A DNA stretch of 62,008 nucleotides from Amoebophrya sp. AT5.2 (Eukaryota > Sar > Dinophyceae > Syndiniales > Amoebophryaceae): contig RXOD01003807.1 in NCBI GenBank assembly GCA_005223375.1, positions 1 through 62,008 of the forward strand, in the 5' to 3' direction. Every line of letters begins with the position of its first letter. Within the stretch, counting starts at the first letter, position 1. Under the pieces are notes generated by a model. The model had not been told where the DNA came from, did no database searches, and saw nothing but the letters and a program-made list of their open reading frames with translations. The position numbers and the translations under genes are program-made. Shown here piece after piece: positions 53,801 through 62,008 of the stretch.

Positions 53801-56800
53801 GGTGGTAATGCGGCTGATGCGCACCTGTGGAGGGGATCGACACCAGGGGGGACTCTACCGAACAATTCACGCTGTTGTCGTTGGCGGAGCCAAAGTTTGA
53901 CGTGGACATGCCGCGCGTCGACAGCGTCGCGCGGATGGAGCGGAGCGCCTGTAGCGCAATCTCCTTCTGCTCGTCCAGGTGCGCCTGCGCGTCCGGACCG
54001 CTTTGCGGCTCCTTCGAAGCGGACGAAAGCGCGCGGGCGACTATCTCCTGATCCAGCTCGGATCCCGATACGGCCTGCGAGGCGGAGGCCGCGAACCCGC
54101 TGCGCGCAATAGCACTCTGAACTGGCGCGAGCGGCATGATTTCGGCCCCCTGCATGGCAGCTTGAGACAGCTTTTTTTCCAGGGGTGGGGCAGCCGCTAT
54201 GACGGCGGGGGCCGTTGTGTTCTTTCGCACAGCCAAGCTGTGCTCCGACGTGGACGCAAGGTCTGCTCGTCCCGCTGCAGGGACTACTTTATCTGTTGCC
54301 TCGTGGTCTTCTACCGGAGCGCCCTTGCTGTGCTTCGAAGATTTTCGCGACGACATCACCACCTTGCCCTCGGGGGAGAGATGCCACGCCACTTCTTGAT
54401 CGGATCCTTTCCTACTCCTGGCAGTTCCTCCTTCCCGCCCGTCACCACCTGCGTCTTGCCCACCTTGCGCAGAACCTCCGCTCCCCGCAGCTGTCTGGTG
54501 CACGATGATTTCCTCGATACGACTCTTGTTGTAGTGCAGGACTGCCTCGATCTCGCGCAGCAACGAGACATCGTCGGCGCTATCGTTCGCCTCCCCCGGA
54601 CTCAGCCGGCTCTCGTGATAGCTCGACGCGCTGCGGCTGCGCGCGCTCCGAACGCTTTCGTCGGGGTTTGACACTTGTCCGTTCTTTTGAGCGGTTTGGT
54701 TCTTGTTCTGGAACGCTGTCTCGAGACTTTCCAACGGCGTGGCAGCTGAAGATCCGTTCTTCGACTTCTTCTTTTTCTTTCCGGAAGAGGAATTATCGGC
54801 ACCGGGACTGCGCGGTCGCTTCGACCGCGTGGCGGTAGGCGGCCGCGGAATGACGTGGTGCGCGAGCTGTTCATGGTCATCTGAAAGCGTGACCTGCTCG
54901 CGCGGCGGACCCTGAGGACAAAACGAAAACGCCGGAGGTGAAATTGATAGATTTTTTCATTTTCGACTCACCTACTTAGGTCTTTGCGATTGCATTTGCA
55001 AGCAGCCAACTGCAAATGTACCCATTTCTTAACGCTAACGCGTATCTCTCGTACTAGTACGTGCACCAAAAAGACCTGCTTCTCCCGAGCGGCGACTTTC
55101 GGTGATTTTCCTCCTGCTCCATCTCTCTGTCCCGCCATGTTGGAGCTGCCATACACGAGTGAATTCGTGCTGGCGCGATAAGCTTCCAGTTTTTGCTCCA
55201 TCAAGCCGCTCTCGTTCGCAAACAAGACCGGCGAGTAGGAGGACCATCGTGGCGACTCGATCTTACTCGTCACGAACAGTGGGTGAGGGTGCTTCTCGAC
55301 GCAGCCTGCAGGAGCTTCGACGCCGAAGCCAGGCACTACGCCATCCATTTTTTCCCCATCAAGAACACCGGTTGCAACGTGCTCGAAAAGAAATGGGCCT
55401 TGTTCTGCCACCTCCTGCTTCAACGAGTCATTTTCCGCACCAGTCGCAATACGGAAGTGCGAAACTGGCTTCGGCGAAGCGACTTTTGAGCGCGGGCTCA
55501 GCACCTCGCGCAGCGTCTTGTGCGTCGTAACAACCGTTTTCGCCACAGGAGCGACGCCGAGCCCACTCGCAACCGGGACATGCTGCTCGCTGGTATTGTG
55601 CTTGTTCAAATGCCCTGGCTCGATATCGAGGGTGTTCGCCCAATTCTTTCCCAATTCTCGCCTGATACTGGAGCTGTCTCGCGCGCCATTCGCGCTCAGC
55701 ACCGAAGGAGCCGCATCCAGAGTGGGTACTTCTGATGCGCAGCTGTGGTCGTCTGCAGCGATTTCGGTGCGCAAAGCTTGCTCACCACCAAGTCCTGCCG
55801 ATGGGGTCGACGATGCAGCGAAGACAGCTTTACCCGACGGCGGGCCGCCTCCAGCTTGCTGGGGGCTGCCCTTTTTTCCAGGAGCCTCGCCACCGGCGCG
55901 ATTCTTTTTCCCGCCCGAAGAAGTTGTGGGAGGGGCGGCGGCATCAGTTGCCTTCTCTGTGTGTGTTCTCGCACTGCGGAGCGCCAGCGGAGATCTCGCG
56001 CTTCGCACCGGCGACGTCTTCCTCTCTATCGGTACAACTACTCCCGGCCCCGGAACCGGAATCGCCGCAACACCGCTATGATCCGACGGTTGGTCCTCTT
56101 TTCGACTGCTGTTCGAGACCACGTCGAGAGTGGCGATTACTTGTCTCACGTTCTGCTCCAATTGCCGCATGCTATCCTCCATCTGCGCGCCGCCGCTGCG
56201 GCGGTTCCTCCGCTCGGTCCGCGTGCTCAACCGGTCGCTCGCCGCTGCCTGCCGCGCCTTCGCTTCTTGCCGCGCCTTCCTGATACGCGCCTCGGTGGCG
56301 TCGCTGAAGCGCGAGCCAGCGCTGCTACGCTGCAACGCGGCGTCGGGCAGCCGCATCTGCTCGACTTCCACGGCGACGTGCACGTCGTTTCCTACATCCT
56401 CTGCTGCTGCGATCTGGGACGCCAGTACCTCCTTGTTCGCCGCGTGGCCTACTTCTTCGTCACCGAAAACCTGAGGTTTCTCCACGCTGACCGGCTCCAG
56501 AAACTCCGCCAAAGAAGGCACGTTCACGTACTGCGGGACCCCAGTCAGCTCGGGCGGGGGAGACTGCACGGGCTCGACGGGCATGACGTCCTGCGGCCAC
56601 TGGCTCAAAGACTGGACCTGAGATTCATTTTGCATTCAACTTCTTCTCCGAGTGACTGCAGCTCTTACATGGCGGTCCTTTGTTTTTCAACACCTTCACC
56701 GCACGAACACGATGATGATTACATACTTGCTCAAGACCTAGTCGAAAGAGGAGAGCAGCAAGAAGAGCCCGCCAGGCTCTAAGTTTCAGTACCACTCCGA

Positions 56801-59583
56801 TTGTCCCCTGCGACGCCCGCTGACGAGTTTCCAGAACTTCCGGTGCTTGCTGGAACGTAGCAGTACGTGTTGTGCTTTCAAGTCCGACCGGAGACCTTCG
56901 TCGAGAGTAAGGCGAGTCCCCCGTGGCCAGGCCGGTACTGAATTGCGGCTGCTGATACTGCGTTCCCGGCGGAATAAGCTGCATCAGGGATGGCGGGTGC
57001 AAGATATTCAACCGACGCGGAGATGAAGGTAAGTGCTGCAAGAACTCGGGTTGCAGCGTCGAATGCTGCAGCGACGAGACCGAACCCAGCTTGGGACTGC
57101 TGGCGGTCGAGACCTCCGGTTGCGCACGAACGTACTCATTCTGCATGTTGTACCCACCGTGCCCGCTGCGGCCGGCGGTAGTCTGAGGGGAGGGGGAGCG
57201 CAGCAGGTCTTGGGGGCTCCCGGCAGATGCAAGCCCTGCCGCTCCCGTGCCGGAAACTACTGGGTTCACCATCAGCTCACGCCGGGCTCGCGGCGGTGAT
57301 GCCAGAATACTCTTTTCCCTGTACGCGGGCGGTACAACTTCTACGGGTGCCGGGGGCGCGGCCGCGACTTCGACAACTGGCGCCGGTGCCGCGACCTCGA
57401 AGGAAGTGGTTGCCCGACCCATCGATGCCGCGAGCTCGTCTTTTTGTTCGTCACTTCGCATGCCGGAAAGCTCCATTTCGCGCACACTGCCACTGCTTGC
57501 CGCGGCGATTTTTTCCAACAGATTTCGGCTCCTCGAATTCAGGCTCTTGCTGTTGCCTGCAGTGGAGCTCCTCTCTGCAGGGGTTGACTTTTTCGGTGTC
57601 GGCGAGGCTGCCGTTGCGGCCTTCAAATTTACGTTCACAGCGGCTTGCCGACTGTCTGGGTTCGTCGAATTCGCACACAGTAGCTGCTGCTCGTCGTCGT
57701 TCGTTGTCGTCGACAAATTGCCGTCGGCGGAAGGGGTGGGCGCTGCCGCTGTTGGAAGTTTCGCTGGAACGGTCCCTGCGACCGCAGGTGTACTTTTCGG
57801 TTGCGCCCCGCTTTTCTTCTCGCCGGATCCGATCCTCGGCTTTGCCTTGGACCCGCCGGAGACTGCATTCACCACGTTCTTTTTTCCGGGGGAGCTTCGC
57901 GCAAGGGCGGCCGGCTCCACAGGACTCTTCGCAGGAGCTTCCGGACTCTGCTTGCGCGGAGAAAAGACGCGCGCCCTCGTGGTTAGCGCGCCGGACGTGT
58001 GCACCTTTGCGGCAGTAGAATTCGCGGATTTCGTGGGCGCTTTCTTCGCCACTGTTTGTTCCTGATCGCGAGACTTTTCGTTCGCACCGTGGACGTTTTC
58101 TTTCCCTTTCTTCAAGATGTCGCCGCGCAGCACGACGGCACCGGCCGGACCAAGGTCCGTAAAATTCGACGGGCTCAGACCACCAGCTGGCATGGACTCG
58201 TCCTCGGGCTGTTGCACCTTCCGCTGACCGCTGTCAGATTGGACTTGCTGCTGCGGATGCGCAGCAGTAGCTTCCTTTGAACTCGTCCTGCTGCCACTTC
58301 CGCGACTTCCACTTGTCCTCTTGCTGTTGCTCACTGTTTTTTGTACTTCTGAGGGCGACAACGCTGAAGATGAGCCACCAGCTACGACTGCCGTCGCGGC
58401 GGCAGTCGCAGTGTTCTTTTTCTTGTTTGCCCCAGCTAAATCGCCCTCCTTCGCACCGTCAAACGCATCCCTTGGCGACACTAGAAAGCCCATGTTTGGT
58501 GCTGCTGACCGGCTCTTTCCGACTGCACTGACCGTTCGCGGACGCCCCATTTCCTCGCGGATCGACACGCCTCCCATGGTTTTCTTATGCGAGAGATTGG
58601 CGCTGCCCTCGCCGCGCGCAGAAGCAGCTCGCTGAAGAGCCTTCGCGGCCTGGCTTCCTTCCTCCCTCGGAATGTCAGAGCCGCGCAGCGAGCCCATCCA
58701 TAGCACGTTCGCCTCCTCGCCGTCAAGCTCCATTCGACTTGCGAGCCCGCGCTGCAGAGCGACCTTGGGGTGCGCTCGAGTGGCGCGGGGCCGAGGGCTC
58801 CCGCTCCGCTGGAGGTCGCGGGTAGCCGTGCGCCGGTCACTGCGGTCGAACTGTATTGATTTAACAGGTTGGACAATAAATGTGTGAAAGGAAACGAGTC
58901 CGGTCGAAAATGATGAAAATGAAATGATAAACGGGTTTTACCCTGCCTTTGCCGTCGGCTCCCGCACGCGCGCCACTCGCGGTGAATAGAGCCTCTTCCT
59001 CTTCACGGCTCATCTCTGGCTCTCCTGCTGTTCCACGAGGGCTCTTCTTCGCAAAAAATGGGTGGTCCTGAAATCCAGTCCCCGTGTTTTTCTGCTTCAC
59101 CGCCGCTCCGCCGTCCTTTGAAGGCATGTTACCGCCCTCCTTCGACACCGCCGATCCCGACCCACGGTCGCTTTGCTTGCTCGCCGAGAGCACCGACCCC
59201 ACACTTGTGCCGCCCGTTCGTGACCCTAACCCAACCACAGACGCCACGCGCGGCTTCACCGTGTTGGCCGCACGGACTTCGCGCCTCGCCTTCTCCGACG
59301 CGGCTCTAGCGGCCTCGTTGGTTTCGGCCGCGCGCCGCTGCAACTGGTCGATCAAGTGGTAGGCACGCGAGGTCTTGAGCCGGCTAGTTTGAAACATGGA
59401 TCGCTCCGGCAACGCACCCGAGGGGCCATCGGCGCTGGTCACTTCAGGGGGATGGGGAGCTGCGGCTCCGGGCAGCTCGGGAACTTGTTGAGAAGGTATG
59501 GCAGCCGCCTCCTTGGAACTGCCGACGAGCGTCGTTTTGGAGCTCACACTCGTGTGCGCGCTGCGACGCTGGTCCGTCGCCAT
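50832..59583 (-). CDS. Very large disordered protein with repeated Ser-Pro-Arg sites (4 exons)
   Basis: Exons in reading order: 59583-58942, 58850-56793, 56617-55076, 54911-50832, giving about 2773 residues. All three introns are GT-AG in phase 0: AGG|GTAAAA ... ATACAG|TTC (91 bases), GTG|GTACTG ... TCTCAG|GTC (175), CAG|GTCTTT ... CCTCAG|GGT (164). The start is the ATG of MATDQRRSAHTSVSS. Nearly the whole protein is Ser/Ala/Pro/Arg-rich. The triplet SPR or SPK recurs in every exon (KKSPRG, LVSPRDA, SSPRRL, LSPRSKV, TSPRQG, FFSPRDA, MLSPRV, CLSPRRG). Short helical pieces stand out: LLREIEAVLHYNKSRIEEII, RREFSKRLELHSNLIKSLRH and RMAYIEERVERYLKGEDISP. A phosphorylated scaffold or microtubule-linked protein is plausible but unproven. 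Confidence 0.75.
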
Positions 59584-59936
59584 AATGATCGTCGCGATAA
59601 TTATCGTGGCACTTCTTGGTACAGCGACGGGCAACGAGCGGCGTGACTACTTGCTTCGAAAACCCAAACTTACTTGCGGTCAGGAAGTGCACAAAGATGT
59701 CATGTTCATGGTAAGAAGCGCGGCAGCCCTTTTTTGCATGCTCGCTCATTTTGAACTGAGTTACTCAGTACGTGAAGATTGCTCGCTCCAGTGATCGTGC
59801 TTCTCTCAGTACCAGTAGCGGTCACCGGCATACTGCATTCAGCCGTACTCTGACACAGGTGCCCACTGCTACTGCTTCAGGTTAGCAGCACTACCACTTC
59901 TAAGGCTCTCTCATCATCGTCTTACTTTCTTGGAGG
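59584..59936. other. Spacer, no gene seen
   Basis: 353 bases between the ATG of the SPR-rich protein and the stop of the coiled-coil gene. No feature recognised. Confidence 0.5.
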
Positions 59937-62008
59937 TCAGTTGACGTCCGTGGGATTGTTATCTGACGTTCGACTGTTCCAGCTGCCCGCCCGCTCGACT
60001 CGCCTTCGGAAATCATCCGAGAGTTGCAGTTCGTCCTGCAGGCGACGTAATTCCTGCCGCTGCACACGGTACTTCCATTTCTCGCCATTCAGCACGTCCC
60101 GAAGCCGAGCTGCTGAAGAGCCGCCGTCGTGCGTATTTTTTTCCCCTTCCGGCGGAATCAACCGCGCCGAATGCGAGAGAAACTGCTGCTCCAAATCGAC
60201 CCCGACGTTCTCTCCTGGTGCGCGCACCATGTCACTCGCTGCCCCCGCCGCAAGAGCACTCCTATTCCCGCGCACACGACCACAACTGGACGTGGTATTG
60301 CGCCGTGGAGGCGGGTGCGTGGTTCCGTGCGGACGTCGGTACTCGTCACGATGCAGCGCTGCCACCGCGACACCCGGCGGTGCGCTCGCGTGTACTTGCG
60401 CTTGGGCCGGGAGCGGCGCCGACGGGACGGGCGGCGCTCCTGTTTTACTACTTCCCCGACTGGAGAGGGGTCTGCGGCTCGTTTTGGACGCGCTTTTCGA
60501 CGCCGGCCCTTTCGGCGTGAAAGCGCGATGCTGCTGCAACGGGACTTGGTGGCAGCCCCCATGGTCCTTGGGCGTTCTGCTGCTCATGGGCGGCTGCGGG
60601 AGATCGCTACTGTAGAACATGTAGCTGGTCGGTGTTGGCAGCGGTCGCGCGGTCGGCGAACTGTTCGCGCGAAACCGACTCGTGCTGACCAGCTCCGTCG
60701 CTGGCGACGCCGAGGCCAAAGGTGGCGGGCCGCCGCGGTGCAGTGTCGGCACCCCGGGAGTGCGGTCATCTGCGCCGTTCAATACTTGGCTCGGAGCAGG
60801 AGCGCTCGGCCGCAAACTGGATGAAGAAAAGCCTTCTCGGTGCTCGTTTCGCTGCGTCGAACTGCCGAAAAACGACGCAGTCGTCGGAACGGCAGCTTGA
60901 GCATAACGCGTTAAGTTCGACGGCGTTCGGTCTGTGTCGCACTCCTGTTGCAAGTCGACATTGGCGATGTCCTTCGGGTCGCCGATCGTGATTTTGGACT
61001 GCTGTTTCGCCGACGAGGAGGCTGTCGACTTAAACAACCGGGCTGGGGGAGCGAACGACCGCCTGTTCGAGCCTTTACTTGCAGAGGCTCCGGCACGGTC
61101 CACCCTTATCTCGTCGATATCCACGGTACTCGCGATGATGCGTGGCGGCCCCGGTGAATCCGCCGCAGTCGATGCAGCAGGTATCGAACCGGGAGGCCGG
61201 CCTCCGACGGCGGCGTTCGGTTTCGCTGTAGGAGCTTGCGCAGGTGCTTCCTCTTCCGCGCGCAACGCGTCGAGCTCGGCTGTCGCGGACGCCAGCTGTG
61301 CCCGCAACCGATCAAACAGCTTCTGCCCCGTCGGGTCGTTCTGGTCCTTCGAAGACAATCGCTCACCAATGACCTTGTTTACTTTTGGAGCCACGGGACC
61401 CGCTGCCGCGGCGACGTCCTCGCCCGTCTCTACGTCTACCGCAGCAGCAACAGCGGTGACATCTTCTTCATTGTGTCCACTGCCGGCTTCGACCTGCGCT
61501 TTCTGCACCTGTGCTTGCCCATCGGTATCCCCGCCTCCAAATTTTTGCTCTGCCGCTTCGGCCTTCAAATTTGTGTACTTGAGCAGGTGGACTTCTTCGC
61601 GCAGCTTCCGTATCTCGAATTCTAAACCGTCCCCTCGCGCCTCGAAACCTACCTTCATGCGGTCCACCTCATGTTCCAGAGCGTTTTCTCGTCGTTGCAG
61701 ATTTTCCTCTCGCCGAACGACCCCCTGCAGCGTGCCCTCGTTTTCCTCCTCTCGCAGCTGGTCCTTCAAGGAATCTAGCGTGTCCGTCCGCGATCGGATG
61801 TTTCGGCTAGTGCTGCCGTACGTAAGCGCCTCTTCGAGATAAGGATGTTTCGACGGACTGCGCGGCGGAAGCGGGCCGGAGATTGCGGCGGGAGCTCGAG
61901 CTCCTCGCGTTTCGTATGATGTAGAACTCGACGGCTGTTTTCTCAGCGGCAGTTCTGGCGCGGCGTTCAAAATGTTTGTGCGGGAGGTGACTGGCGAGGT
62001 TGGCACAG
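59937..62008 (-). CDS. Coiled-coil protein, N-terminus beyond window edge
   Basis: The minus frame is open to the right edge, and the first codon inside the window is a valine (GTG), so the start is missing. About 689 residues to the stop at 59937 are present. Residues about 70-155 form a long charged coiled coil with heptad-like spacing: LDSLKDQLREEENEGTLQ, RREENLQRRENALEHEVDRM and FEIRKLREEVHLLKYTNLKA. A second short coil, FDRLRAQLASATAELDALRA, follows. The rest is Ser/Pro/Ala-rich, with another helical end, KWKYRVQRQELRRLQDELQL, close to the C-terminus. There is no catalytic domain. Such a layout is common in cytoskeletal or basal-body proteins, but the family is not recognised. Confidence 0.75.
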   Translation of the reverse strand, partial: VPTSPVTSRTNILNAAPELPLRKQPSSSTSYETRGARAPAAISGPLPPRSPSKHPYLEEALTYGSTSRNIRSRTDTLDSLKDQLREEENEGTLQGVVRREENLQRRENALEHEVDRMKVGFEARGDGLEFEIRKLREEVHLLKYTNLKAEAAEQKFGGGDTDGQAQVQKAQVEAGSGHNEEDVTAVAAAVDVETGEDVAAAAGPVAPKVNKVIGERLSSKDQNDPTGQKLFDRLRAQLASATAELDALRAEEEAPAQAPTAKPNAAVGGRPPGSIPAASTAADSPGPPRIIASTVDIDEIRVDRAGASASKGSNRRSFAPPARLFKSTASSSAKQQSKITIGDPKDIANVDLQQECDTDRTPSNLTRYAQAAVPTTASFFGSSTQRNEHREGFSSSSLRPSAPAPSQVLNGADDRTPGVPTLHRGGPPPLASASPATELVSTSRFRANSSPTARPLPTPTSYMFYSSDLPQPPMSSRTPKDHGGCHQVPLQQHRAFTPKGPASKSASKTSRRPLSSRGSSKTGAPPVPSAPLPAQAQVHASAPPGVAVAALHRDEYRRPHGTTHPPPRRNTTSSCGRVRGNRSALAAGAASDMVRAPGENVGVDLEQQFLSHSARLIPPEGEKNTHDGGSSAARLRDVLNGEKWKYRVQRQELRRLQDELQLSDDFRRRVERAGSWNSRTSDNNPTDVN

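Overview
The window looks like nuclear DNA of a gene-dense protist. The reasons are long GC-rich reading frames with C/G-ending codons, many short spliceosomal introns, very large low-complexity proteins rich in Ser/Ala/Gly, and eukaryote-only families (otubain, torsin-like AAA+, KH, LRR and ankyrin proteins). All fourteen gene models that I can support lie on the minus strand, some only tens to a few hundred bases apart. This tandem one-strand layout, together with at least one intron lacking a GT donor and one flanked by a direct repeat, points to an alveolate of the dinoflagellate lineage. A compact parasitic syndinian such as Amoebophrya is my best guess. That is inference; no rRNA, tRNA or organelle gene is present to prove it.

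Reading in gene direction (high to low coordinates):
- 59.9-62.0 kb: 3' end of a coiled-coil protein gene, cut by the right edge.
- 50.8-59.6 kb: a four-exon gene for a ~2770-residue disordered protein full of Ser-Pro-Arg sites.
- 45.6-49.7 kb: a polytopic membrane protein with a C-terminal leucine-rich-repeat domain; two of its introns are unusual.
- 43.9-45.1 kb: a small protein of unknown role.
- 39.7-43.1 kb: a torsin-like lumenal AAA+ protein carrying a trefoil-like motif.
- 35.0-39.1 kb: a large protein with a cysteine cluster split by an intron.
- 28.6-33.5 kb: an ankyrin-repeat/GNAT acetyltransferase fusion in at least nine exons.
- 27.2-28.5 kb: a low-complexity protein, probably nuclear.
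- 24.1-25.7 kb: a probable secreted or lumenal protein.
- 19.3-23.1 kb: a signal-anchored protein with a LicD/fukutin-like motif.
- 16.5-19.2 kb: an unrecognised 895-residue protein.
- 15.0-16.0 kb: an otubain-type deubiquitinase.
- 13.3-14.6 kb: a KH-domain protein.
- 1-10.2 kb: one uninterrupted frame of about 3390 codons with ankyrin-like and PDZ-like segments, cut by the left edge.

The genes do not form one pathway. Several are secretory or membrane proteins, and two carry ankyrin repeats. Exon boundaries were found by eye, from phase-compatible splice sites and continuity of the protein. They should be treated as models. Large plus-strand open frames opposite these genes are antisense shadows of GC-rich codons.
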